A DNA stretch of 64,000 nt, taken from Alnus glutinosa (lineage: Eukaryota; Streptophyta; Magnoliopsida; Fagales; Betulaceae). The notes under the pieces were generated by a model. That model was not told the origin of the DNA. It made no database searches and worked only from the letters and a program-made list of their open reading frames with translations. Numbering within the stretch: the stretch's first letter is position 1; each line of letters begins with the position of its first letter. Of this stretch, positions 44,791 to 56,495 are shown in pieces. The DNA is taken from contig NC_084888.1 in assembly GCF_958979055.1 (NCBI RefSeq), forward strand, positions 9,409,501-9,473,500. The letters run 5' to 3'. The position numbers were made by a program, and so were the translations under genes.

Positions 44791-46001
44791 TTTCTTCTGC
44801 TTATGGGGTTTTCTTCTTCTCTTTTCAAAGTTCAAACAAACCCAGAAAATGCCCAACTCCGTAGTCTTATCTCTCTCCCCGACTTTCTTATCTTCTTTGT
44901 TTACGTTCACAAAGAATGATTTGCTTTCAATAATTTATGCCCTGGGGCCTCGTATATATATTCCCACGGGCCACGGCAGAAGATATATACTTAAATACTT
45001 TGAGCTCTAAGCCCCAATTAAGTCGGATTAGATTAAGGTAATTATCACCAAATTTGACCCAATCTAAAATGATTAATGCTACATATCATCCCTTTGTCTT
45101 CTTTTTATTCCCTCAAAATTGATGTGGTTCTTAAAATTACCATTGAATCAAAATACAATAATGATCTATCATAAATTCAATCAAGGAACCCTAAAAAAAA
45201 AAGCACATGCAGTTGAAAATTTTTACAGGATTTAACAGCAAATCCTTACAAAGTACCTTTAAGTGAGACATTTGGAAACGTAAATGCCATTGCTTAAAAT
45301 GTTTGTTAGTTCAGTACACTCATCTCAAAACAACATATAATTTAATACTTTTTTGTAAAGTTATTATTTTTTTAATTAATCAATCTATTAACTGACTTAT
45401 ATTTTTAGAGAACTGCTAATTACCTGTCCGGCACGGCAAAGAGAGGCCGGAAAAATCAACTGGAGCCCACCTGCGTACAACGGAACTGAGAGTAAATCGC
45501 GTACAAGACAGCAAAAACAACAATATATTTTAATGGGTTTTGCAGATCTTCAAACATTTTACGAAGAATCAACTCATATCTGTCTCATCCCGGGCCTCAA
45601 TAAACACCCTGGATGGCTGGATGGGGACAGTGACCATTTTGAAATCAAGCAGCGCCGTTGATTTTTATAATTTTATGTCATCTTAATTAATCACTTGAAT
45701 ATTGAATTTTAAGGTAATTTGAGTCCATTAACTGTTTACTCCGTGACCTTTAATTTGCCACTGTCTGTTAAGTGTCAAGGGAGGAATCTGTTAAAAAATA
45801 GAGAAAAAGAAAAAGAATCAACGCACCCTGTCACTGTCTGTCACTAAGAAATGTCAAATTTTCACACCTAAATTATTTGAATAGCTTAGAAAAAGAGAGA
45901 GAGAAAATAATAATAAAAGATGAAGAAGAAAGAACGAAGAAGTTGAAAGGCCCTGATTCTCATGGAATGGAGGACTCAGGGTTAATGGGTCATGTTTCTT
46001 T
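44791..46001. other. upstream region of PAP29-like copy B
   Basis: Matches copy A's upstream DNA in blocks (44791-45060 and 45420-45990). Between them the two copies differ. The empty site for the copy-A MITE is at about 45400-45415. No gene. Confidence 0.6.
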
Positions 46002-46180
46002 CAAATTATTTATTTAAATTTAAAAATATTTAGATAAGAAAGACAATTTATAAAATTCATCTAACTAAATAAAAATTGAGTTACTCAACCATTTATCTGG
46101 TTAGGTGAATCTTATTAATGGCCTCTTAGAATTACTTACCAAAATTTTCTTAAAATATTTGAGAAGATCCCAACTCCCGC
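46002..46180. mobile_element. uninterrupted MITE, same family as 1661-1876
   Basis: TTTCAAATTATTTATTTAAA ... TAAATAAAAATTGAG ... CCAAAATTTTCTTAAAATAT then TTTGAGAAGATCC. The central CTCAACCATTTATCTGG corresponds to the site split by the hAT-like element in copy A. Confidence 0.75.
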
Positions 46181-46216
46181 CAATAGCTAAAAAAGGTTGT
46201 AACCAGGACAATGCAT

Positions 46217-46642
46217 GTAACACCCAAAGAATTTATTAGGTTGACTAAGAATACTTTAGTATAAATAATAATTTTAAGTTTGATCAAGTATATTTGGAAG
46301 AAAAAAAAAATATTTGATGTCGAATTTTATATCATCAGTTTAAATTGAGAAGTGGACGTACAATTCGAACTAGGCTTTGATTTGCATTATAGATAAATGC
46401 TCTGATTTAAAATATATTAATTAAAATAGTGAGAAATTTGTATGTAAATTATACAAAGATTAATTAATGGGTCATTAAATTTAAAATCACTTTTGTAATT
46501 TTAAGATGGATTTCAAGTATATAGCTTTAAAAAAAATGAAATAAAATTAAAAGAATTTAAAAAATGAAAAAAAAGAAAGGAGAAATGTGTGTCAGTACGT
46601 TGGAAATTAAAAGTGAAACCAAAACAAATAGAAGAATGAACA
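46217..46642. other. AT-rich DNA beyond the duplication
   Basis: No homology to copy A, and no gene recognised. Confidence 0.5.
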
Positions 46643-47361
46643 TAAAAATAAGGGTTAAATACCTATTTGCCCATGTGCTTTACGACCTTTATTTTTTGTC
46701 TCCTCAGTTTCATTTTTTATCAAATTTGGTACTGGTAGTATATGAAAAGACGAAAATAGTACCTCCGTCTGATTTCCCGTCTAAAACTAACGTCCAGCCA
46801 CGTCATCAGACATGTGTCGGCGTGCACAAATGGTACTTTGTACACAAACAATATTTGGTATATTTGGTATGCATGTTTTGAACCCAAAGTGACCTATATG
46901 CCTGTCGTGTATGAAAATAATATGTTGCCAAGAATTGAACCCTTTATAAAATAAATAAATGCTATCAGTTCTGTGTAACAATTGGAAACACAAAATAATC
47001 TGCGTAGCCAATTGATATAACCCAAAAAATGACCAAATGTTTGTTACTTAAACACAATTTTTTTCCCAATGTATACCCCTGTGGTTTTATATATTTCATG
47101 ATGTGCCCCCTGTAGTTTAAATAATTACTAGAAATGGTACCTTGGTTTTATAAATATATCACACATGGTACTTTGTACACAGTTAATATATTTTTGTTCC
47201 CAAGGAATAGCTAAATCGCCTGGAGACCACGCCACATGAAATGGAAGTTACTAGTTTGAATCCCCCTCCTCTTCTTGTGCGAATATGTCAAAAAATAAAA
47301 TAAAATCAATATATATTATTTTAAAGATTTTTTTAAAAATAAAAAATAAAAAAAATAAAAA

Positions 47362-48016
<655 letters not shown>

Positions 48017-48277
48017 AATCATTAAAATAATAATAAAGAAAAATGATCGCCACGTCAGCGCTGAAGTGTATCACGGGGACAGGTGTCGCGCATGCACGCC
48101 AACACCTGTAGGATGACGTGGCTGGACGTTAGTTTTGAACGGGAAATCAAACAGAGGTACCATTTCCGTCTTTTCATATACCACCGGTACCAAATTTGAT
48201 AAAAAGTGAAACTGAAGGGGCAAAAAATAAAGGTCGTAAAGCACATGGGTGTATAGGCTATTTAACCCTAAAAATAA

Positions 48278-49820
48278 ATAAATAGAAGAAGAGAAAAGTA
48301 AGATGCGGTCAAGTGGTCAACATGTACGTGACTTAAAAAGAAGAAAGAAAAGAAAAGCAAAAGCAAAAAGGAAAGAATTTTATTAACTTTTCAAACTTTG
48401 AATTTTCAAAGATGAGAAATGAAATATGGAACTAAAAGTTCTTATGGGCAGAGGTCAATGGCCAAATTTTTTTTTTGATAGGAGCCGGTAAGTTAAATTT
48501 TTATCTTTTAGGAAAAAGAAAAAAAAAAAAATTTCCACCTTATAATTTTTGTTTTTTTAGGAAATTGGGGGGAGGGCCATGGCCCCTGCCAGCCCCCCCT
48601 CCCTTCGTCCTTAAGAAATGCACAATTGTTAAGTTAAAACAAGTCTGTACGTGACTTGAGAAATTGTTAAAAGCCTTGCATAGCCTTCACGAATCTGTGT
48701 AGAAGGCTTGCGTGAAGCTTGAAGCAGGTGTGAAAAAGAAGAGGATTTTGGCGCCTACATGTCTAGCCGACTAAAACTTCAACGAAAATACTTATTGGTC
48801 CCGTTTGAAATTCACTTTCTTCTCCCCTTCTCTTATTTTGACTTTTTTCAAAAAACATCAACTTCAAAACATTCTTAAATTTTTTCACTTTTTATATTAC
48901 ATCAATACTTTTTTAAAATAAAAAACTCACTACAATACAAATTTTTTTAACTTTTCCATATAAATTATTTCAACTTTATATCACATCAATCTTATTTATG
49001 TTGGTGAATGAAATTTCAAAGTCCATAGAAGTACAAATTTCTATACCCACTTTATGGCACATTGGGCTGCAGCCAAATTTAACTTTAACAGCATTCTCAT
49101 CTATCTTCATATCTCCTCCTTTATTCTAATTGTTAGCAATAAAGATCTTTCATAGACTTGTTTAAATCTAACTTTAGCTTTAGCTTTAAATTTTAGCTTT
49201 GTTTAAATTTTATTTTAGCTTTAACTATATTTTTAGCTTTAGCTTCTGTGTTTCTTACGTATCTTTAAAAAAATAAATAAAAAAATAAAAAAATCCAAAG
49301 TCCATAGCAAATAGCAATCAAAGAAGGAAACAAAACAAGTAAACGTGATGAGAGCAGCAGCATGGTAGACCTTTAACCGCGGTCAAAGGTAAACGTGAGC
49401 GTCAAACAAGTCCCCATTATAGCGTGTGGACCTATCCAAACTCTCAACCAGTACTGTACATCCACGTTACATAATTCACCAACCAAATTTTTTTTGATGT
49501 TCTACCACAGTATTTATTTATTTTTATTTTTAAAGTTACCACAGTATTATTGTTCACGTGAATCACGTTGCTTTTTATTAAAAAAATAATAATTTTTTTT
49601 CTATCAGATTAAAATTTTAAAATAATAAGTGATTTAACACTTTACTTTTGATGATCAACCACACGATACGTAATGAAAATTCAGACACGGAATCGGTCAC
49701 ACTTTTCTTTTTGCCGTCATCTTCCAAACCTTAAAAACGTTTGCACTTGTCTCTTCATTCCCACTTCTTTTTTACGCCATAATAATTCTAATTTCTAGGT
49801 CCACTACTACTACTTTTCAA
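48278..49820. other. intergenic DNA before the defensin-like array
   Basis: AT-rich. TGGCCCCTGCCAGCCCCCCC at about 48581 resembles an hAT-type terminus in reverse, and TTTAGCTTTAGCTTTA-like words cluster near 49165-49245. No gene. Confidence 0.45.
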
Positions 49821-49874
49821 CTTTTGTCTCGCTGTCTTCCGTATTTGAATATCTTGTTTTTTGTTTTTGTTTTT

Positions 49875-49908
<34 letters not shown>

Positions 49909-50058
49909 CCTTTTTCCTTTTCCATTCTTGATAAGTGTTTTATTTTTCATCTAATTTTTTCTTAAATTGTTATTTATTTTCTTATATCTTTCTCAAAAAA
50001 TTATGGTATTCGCCAAAATATTTATTTTCTTATATTTTTTCTTAAGCTTGCACTTTGC

Positions 50059-50065
50059 TATATAT
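50059..50065 (+). promoter_or_regulatory. TATA box of the defensin-like genes (copy 1)
   Basis: TATATAT lies 76 bp before the start codon. The same motif sits at the same distance in copy 2 (about 53937) and copy 3 (about 60834). Confidence 0.6.
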
Positions 50066-50140
50066 GCTAGAGAAATCTCTATAGTTTTCTATTACTTTGT
50101 TGTTAAGCTGAATTGTTGTTGTTCACGTTTTCGTCTCAAC

Positions 50141-51573
50141 ATGAAATATTCTACAACTTTCTCCCTTCTTTTCATGACGCTCCTAGTTTTCTCATTCGGT
50201 ACTTCGTTCCATCCTTCATTTCAATGTTTCTTCCTTTTTCTTTTTGTTACATGTGTATACATTAGAATATTAAATCTCGTTGAATATAGTAGTCTCTTTT
50301 TTGTGCAAAAATAAAAGAAAAAGGCCAATGATAGTAGGGTTTATATATATATATGTGCAATAGAGAATAGAGTTCATACCATTCAAACTTCTTTCTATTG
50401 AATTTCTTTATATTGTTGTGTAAAATTTTTTAACACTTACAATTCCTTGTTTAATTATCATAAAATAAGACATTGAATTGAGACTAAGGTTTTTAACTTT
50501 CAACCATAAAATATATAAATAAATTCTTGTCGTGTGACGCATACAATTCCGATGTTTATCATAATTTTCTTTTATAGATTCTTATTATTGGTTTTTTCAT
50601 TACAACCACAACACGATACATATCTCTTCGAATATTGTAGTCATTGTTTAGTCCTGAAATGAAAGAAAAAAGAAAAGGAAAGGATAGTATTTTTTTTTTT
50701 TTTTTAGTATTGTATTCAATGGAGAATAGAGTTCTTACCACTCAAACTTCTTTCTGTTGAATTTTTTTATATCGTTGTGTAAAATCTTTTACCGCTTACA
50801 AATCCTTGTTTAGTGAACAGAAAAATACAAGATTGAATCGAGGGTAAGGTTTTTGACTTTCAACCACACAAAAATAAAAATAAAAATAAAAACTAGGAAT
50901 AAAAATTTCTTGGTGTGGGACGCGTTCAATTTCAATGTTCGTCATAATTTTCTTTTACAGATTCTTATTATTGGTTATTTTTTTACCTCACAACACGATA
51001 CAAATCTCTTCGAATATAGTAGTAACTGTTTAGTGCTGAAATAAAAGAAAAAAGTAAATGATAGTTGTTTTTTTATTTATTATTATTTGTATTATATGCA
51101 ATAGAGAATACAGTTCTTAACATTAAAACTTCTATTTGTTGAATTTCTTTATATGTAGAAAGGTTTTTATATGTTCTCGATGTATATATTGATTTTAAAC
51201 TTGAGGGTTGATAGCTAGAGAGTTCAGCGGCTTTTGTATTGTTAGAAGTAGTCGTACACAATTGATTAAAACAATAAATTCATTAATTAATTTTTTATTT
51301 TTTAGTTGCTGTTTTTTTCTTCACCATGTAATGATAGGATCTAAGTATTATAGCACTGTAATGAAATAATTTCGTATGTTGCTTAATTCAATATGTTTTT
51401 GTTGAATAGCGGTAACTGGTTTAGGCGTGCGTAGTAAGTGCGGCCCGATTCCAAACTGTACTCCTGATACTTGCATGACAAAATGTGAGGACGGTTATGG
51501 CAAGGGGACTCGGTTTAAATGTATGGAGCCAACCCAATGCTGTTGCATTTACGACGCAAGTTTTGTTGCTTGA
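50141..51573 (+). CDS. defensin-like cysteine-rich secreted peptide, copy 1
   Basis: Two exons, 50141-50198 and 51410-51573, join at a phase-1 junction to 73 residues. Exon 1 encodes a signal peptide (MKYSTTFSLLFMTLLVFSF). Exon 2 encodes the mature part, beginning VTGLGVRSKCGPIPNC, with eight cysteines spaced C-x5-C-x4-C-x3-C-x11-C-x5-CCC. The CxxxC plus a terminal CxC fit the cysteine-stabilised alpha-beta pattern of plant DEFL peptides. A phase-1 intron after the signal peptide is the classic gene structure of that family. DEFL peptides act outside the cell in defence or in cell signalling, for example in reproduction; the role here is unknown. The donor is TTCG|GTACTT, the acceptor TTGAATAG. 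The 1.2-kb intron is long for the family. Confidence 0.85.
50340..51110. repeat. ~370-bp tandem repeats inside the defensin-like intron
   Basis: CAATAGAGAATAGAGTTCAT (50358), CAATGGAGAATAGAGTTCTT (50720) and CAATAGAGAATACAGTTCTT (51099) mark successive units. Each unit goes on with AAACTTCT...TGTTGAATTT and TTCTTATTATTGGTT. The pattern is repeated in unit 2 (54236-54980). Confidence 0.85.
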
Positions 51574-52107
51574 CGAAGAAGAACTGAACCCCCTCAACCT
51601 CATGAAATAGGGTTACCTTTGATTGCTTAACCAATGGATCGATTTGGTCTCAAGTAGATGAAAGAAATAAATGAAATAAGATGAAAATGGAAGTGGGTGG
51701 GGGAAATAGTTGTTGTTGAGGATAAATTTGAATGAATAAAGCAAATATATGCTATTTTCAACAACCTTTTATAGCATTTGATGGAAAACAAATTTTCAAA
51801 CACCATATTCTTCAACTGATAAATGTTCAGTCCAAAATAAATTGTAATAACAAGTAACAATCATGAGAAATTCCTAACAAGGCATTAACCAGCACGATTA
51901 TTTTCATTATCGATCTTTTGATATCGAGGGAAAAATCGAAACTAATCCACGATCCACTTGCAAACGAAGGATAAGGGTTGTGCGCAGAAGAAGAGAAAGT
52001 GTAACACAACTGAATAAACACTATTTTATTTTTTACGGAAGAAACAATAACATTTTACTACAGGAATATAATTAGAAACATGTGTAATTCTAATATAACG
52101 AGAAACA
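51574..52107. other. 3' flank of defensin-like copy 1
   Basis: Noncoding, nearly identical to 55448-55980 in unit 2. Confidence 0.6.
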
Positions 52108-52455
52108 TGAGTAATTCTAAGTGCCACCCTATTGTCCACCTTGTGTCTCCCAAAAAATGATGTGGTTATTTAAATCACCGATGTTGTTCCTTAGGTGTGA
52201 ACGATAAATTTTCTCTTTTGAAAGAAAGAAAAATAAACAAACGATCCAGGGATGGATATTTTCACAAATTCTGTTAAATTTTGACCAACACCTAAATCCT
52301 TACAGTTTGTTCTTTTTCTTTTTTTTTTTTTTTTTTTTTTTTTTTTCTTAAAAAAAGGGTTTAGGGTTTAGTTCAAATGCTGATTTAAAAAGCCACATCA
52401 ATTTTGGGTGGAGCACAAGGTGAACATGGGGCTGACATATATAGCATTGCTCGTA
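52108..52455. mobile_element. MITE with ~80-bp inverted ends (unit 1)
   Basis: ATGAGTAATTCTAAGTGCCA ... CTTGTGTCTCCCAAAAAATG ATGTGG is an imperfect reverse complement of CCACATCAATTTTGGGTGG ... ATATATAGCATTGCTCG. A T run lies in the middle. It is also present in unit 2, so it predates the tandem duplication. Confidence 0.65.
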
Positions 52456-53731
52456 GATATAATTCAAATAGTTTTACACTTAAAAGCATAAAAAGTATAG
52501 TTAGATTACAATGTCGTCATAATCGTATGAAGTGATAGACAAACAAAATGACATAATATCATGATCCACTTCCAAACGAATGACGTCGTCTGTGGTCAAA
52601 GTGAATTAGAAAGTCGAATAAAACCACGAACAAATTTAAGAAATAAATTCAGCGAGGATTATTTTGTAAAGAAGTTTGTCTAAAAATTTAAAGCCATTAC
52701 TTTTTAAGGAAGCAAAATCTAACTTTTTCTAGAGTAAATACACTCATTTTTTTTTTTTTTTTTTCGATCTATGTATGTTATTTTACCTTCTAGCCATGAT
52801 ATTCAATTGTTTCTTTATTATGCGGCATAAAAGGTAATAATTTGAATAGCCAAACAAGAAGGCGATTATTTCGAACAATATTTTTTATATAAGTCATTAC
52901 TTTCTAAAGGAAAAAAACTGCATATTTTGTTTATGGTCAATAGTCTATTGTTTTCTTTCTTTTTTTGTAACATATTTTTCGTTAATTTATAGATACAATT
53001 TCTCATTATTAACGTATTTCTTTATTCTATTTGATGGTTTCATTTTATGAACTATTTCACCAACTCTTGTAAGTCAAATTTGTTTCCTTCTTTTTAACTC
53101 ATTTTACCTTGCTTGTCAGATTTCTTCAGTTCCATAACCTATTCGGGAATTTATTTCTCTCTCTGAAATCATTTACCTTCAAATATCCAGATCCAAATAC
53201 GAATGACGATTGGAGTTGGGAGAAAGCGTAAAATGAATGGTGTGTGGGCATCATAAAAGACATTAATTAAATGGGGGAGTAAAGAAAAGTAAACAAACTT
53301 GGTTATTCGAAAAAGAATTTTTTTTTCTTTTTTCTTTTTTTTTTTAAAAGAAAACTTTTACAAGCTTTTCAAGGAAAATAATCGAGATTGTTTGCTATAA
53401 ATAATTTTCTATTGATTTATTTGTATTTGTTTTTATCTTCTTTTACCTAAATGGACATGGCGTTTTTTTTTCTTTTTTTTCTTTTTTTCTTTAACATGCA
53501 ACAACAAAGGCTTTAAGTTCTGGAAAAAGAAAATAAAACATTATTTTGACAAGCAATTTTAATTAGCTCCATATCTTTTATATTTAATTTTCTATCGAAG
53601 ATCAATATTCTCATATTTTCTAGCCATTACCGTGGCTTAATTTATCATCTAATCCACGGTCTTTCCTTGTTGCACTAATATGCTTCTATACTCTATTATT
53701 TGTTTTCTTTTTTTGGATTTATTCACATATT
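52456..53731. other. spacer of unit 1
   Basis: AT-rich noncoding DNA, repeated at 59521-60622. The LTR insertion site of unit 2 (AATAAAACCACGAAC) is intact here at about 52618. Confidence 0.6.
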
Positions 53732-54018
53732 CTTTTGTCTCGCTGTCTTCTGTATTTGAATATCTTGTTTTTTGTTTTTTTTTTTTGTTTTTTTGTTTTT
53801 TTTCCCTTTTTCCTTTTCCTTTCTTGATAAGTGTTTTATTTTTCGTCTAACTTTTTTCTTAAATTGTTATTTATTTTCTTATATCTTTCTCAAAAAATTA
53901 CGGTATTCGCCAAAAAATATTAAGCTTGCGCTTTGCTATATATGCTAGAGAAATCTCTATAGTTTTCTATTACTTTGTTGTTAAGCTGAATTATTGTTGT
54001 TCACGTTTTCGTCTCAAC

Positions 54019-55447
54019 ATGAAATATTCTACAACTTTCTCCCTTCTTTTCGTGACGCTCCTAGTTTTCTCATTCGGTACTTCGTTCCATCCTTCATTTC
54101 AATGTTTCTTCCTTTTTCTTTTTGTTACATGTGTATACATTAGAATATTAAATCTCGTTGAATATAGTAGTCTCTTTTTTGTGCAAAAATAAAAGAAAAA
54201 GGCCAATGATAGTAGGGTTTATATATATATATGTGCAATAGAGAATAGAGTTCATACCATTCAAACTTCTTTCTATTGAATTTCTTTATATTGTTGTGTA
54301 AAATTTTTTAACACTTACAATTCCTTGTTTAATTATCATAAAATAAGACATTGAATTGAGACTAAGGTTTTTAACTTTCAACCATAAAATATATAAATAA
54401 ATTCTTGTCGTGTGACGCATACAATTCCGATGTTCATCATAATTTTCTTTTACAGATTCTTATTATTGGTTTTTTCATTACAACCACAACACGAGACATA
54501 TCTCTTCGAATATTGTAGTCATTGTTTAGTCCTGAAATGAAAGAAAAAAGAAAAGGAAAGGATAGTATTTTTTTTTTTTTTTTAGTATTGTATTCAATGG
54601 AGAATAGAGTTCTTACCACTCAAACTTCTTTCTGTTGAATTTTTTTATATCGTTGTGTAAAATCTTTTACCGCTTACAAATCCTTGTTTAGTGAACAGAA
54701 AAATACAAGATTGAATCGAGGGTAAGGTTTTTGACTTTCAACCACACAAAAATAAAAATAAAAATAAAAACTAGGAATAAAAATTTCTTGGTGTGGGACG
54801 CGTTCAATTTCAATGTTCGTCATAATTTTCTTTTACAGATTCTTATTATTGGTTATTTTTTTACCTCACAACACGATACAAATCTCTTCGAATATAGTAG
54901 TAACTGTTTAGTGCTGAAATAAAAGAAAAAAGTAAATGATAGTTGTTTTTTTATTTATTATTATTTGTATTATATGCAATAGAGAATACAGTTCTTAACA
55001 TTAAAACTTCTATTTGTTGAATTTCTTTATATGTAGAAGGGTTTTTATATGTTCTCGATGTATTGATTTTAAACTTGAGGGTTGATAGCTAGAGAGTTCA
55101 GCGGCTTTTGTATTGTTAGAAGTAGTCGTACACAATTGATTAAAACAATAAATTCATTAATTAATTTTTTATTTTTTAATTGCTGTTATTTTCTTCACCG
55201 TGTAATGATAGGATCTAAGTATTATAGCACTGTAATGAAATAATTTCGTATGTTGCTTAATTCAATATGTTTTTGTTGAATAGCGGCAACTGGTTTAGGC
55301 GTGCATAGTAAGTGCAGCCCGATTCCAAACTGTACTCCTGATACTTGCAGGACAAAATGTGAGGACGGTTATGGCAAGGGGACTCGGTTTAAATGTATGG
55401 AGCCAACCCAATGCTGTTGCATTTACGACGCAAGTTTTGTTGCTTGA
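54019..55447 (+). CDS. defensin-like cysteine-rich secreted peptide, copy 2
   Basis: Exons 54019-54076 and 55284-55447 give 73 residues with the same eight-cysteine framework as copy 1. Five residues differ from copy 1: Met12 to Val in the signal peptide, and four in the mature region (ATGLGVHSKCSPIPNC against VTGLGVRSKCGPIPNC, and CRTKC against CMTKC). No synonymous difference was found. Both splice sites are kept. Its 3' flank leads to the 3.0-kb solo LTR about 1 kb downstream. Confidence 0.85.
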
Positions 55448-55985
55448 CGAAGAAGAACTGAACCCCCTCAACCTCATGAAATAGGGTTACCTTTGATTGC
55501 TTAACCAATGGATCGATTTGGTCTCAAGTAGATGAAAGAAATAAATGAAATAAGATGAAAATGGAAGTGGGTGGGGGAAATAGTTGTTGTTGAGGATAAA
55601 TTTGAATGAATAAAGCAAATATATGCTATTTTCAACAACCTTTTATAGCATTTGATGGAAAACAAATTTTCAAACACCATATTCTTCAACTGATAAATGT
55701 TCAGTCCAAAATAAATTGTAATAACAAGTAACAATCATGAGAAATTCCTAACAAGGCATTAACCAGCACGATTATTTTCATTATCGATCTTTTGATATCG
55801 AGGGAAAAATCGAAACTAATCCACGATCCACTTGCAAACGAAGGATAAGGGTTGTGCGCAGAAGAAGAGAAAGTGTAACACAACTGAATAAACACTATTT
55901 TATTTTTTACGGAAGAAACAATAACATTTTACTACAGGAATATAATTAGAAACATGTGTAATTCTAATATAACGAGAAACATGAG
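55448..55985. other. 3' flank of defensin-like copy 2
   Basis: Noncoding, nearly identical to 51574-52107 in unit 1. Confidence 0.6.
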
Positions 55986-56330
55986 TAATTCTAAGTGCCA
56001 CCCTATTGTCCACCTTGTGTCTCCCAAAAAATGATGTGGTTATTTAAATCACCGATGTTGTTCCTTAGGTGTGAACGATCAATTTTCTCTTTTGAAAGAA
56101 AGAAAAATAAACAAACGATCCAGGGATGGATATTTTCACAAATTCTGTTAAATTTTGACCAACACCTAAATCCTTACAGTTTGTTCTTTTTCTTTTTTTC
56201 TTTTTTTTTTTTTTTTTCTTAAAAAAAGGGTTTAGGGTTTAGTTCAAATGCTGATTTAAAAAGCCACATCAATTTTGGGTGGAGCACAAGGTGAACATGG
56301 GGCTGACATATATAGCATTGCTCGTAGATA
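55986..56330. mobile_element. MITE with ~80-bp inverted ends (unit 2 copy)
   Basis: Counterpart of 52108-52455, with a slightly different T-run length. Confidence 0.65.
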
Positions 56331-56495
56331 TAATTCAAATAGTTTTACACTTAAAAGCATAAAAAGTATAGTTAGATTACAATGTCGTCATAATCGTATG
56401 AAGTGATAGACAAACAAAATGACATAATATCACGATCCACTTCCAAACGAATGACGTCGTCTGTGGTCAAAGTGAATTAGAAAGTCGAATAAAAC

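Larger units (their letters stand above)
41615..46216. repeat. segmental duplication, copy B
   Basis: Aligns with copy A (24792-31085) from the PPR 3' end, through an intact PAP29-like gene, to CCGCCAATAGCTAAAAAAGG near 46190. Copy-B-specific changes are a local tandem/inverted rearrangement (41806-42128) and a solo LTR (42898-43375). It lacks the MITEs and hAT-like element that interrupt copy A. Confidence 0.9.

Noticed and set aside
49967-50314. 115-residue frame covering the first defensin-like exon
   Set aside because: It reads through the splice donor into the intron; the signal-peptide exon 50141-50198 joined to 51410-51573 gives the coherent product.
51421-51860. Minus-strand frames over and after defensin-like exon 2
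   Set aside because: Antisense shadows repeated in both units, with no family resemblance; the plus-strand cysteine pattern is the coding one.
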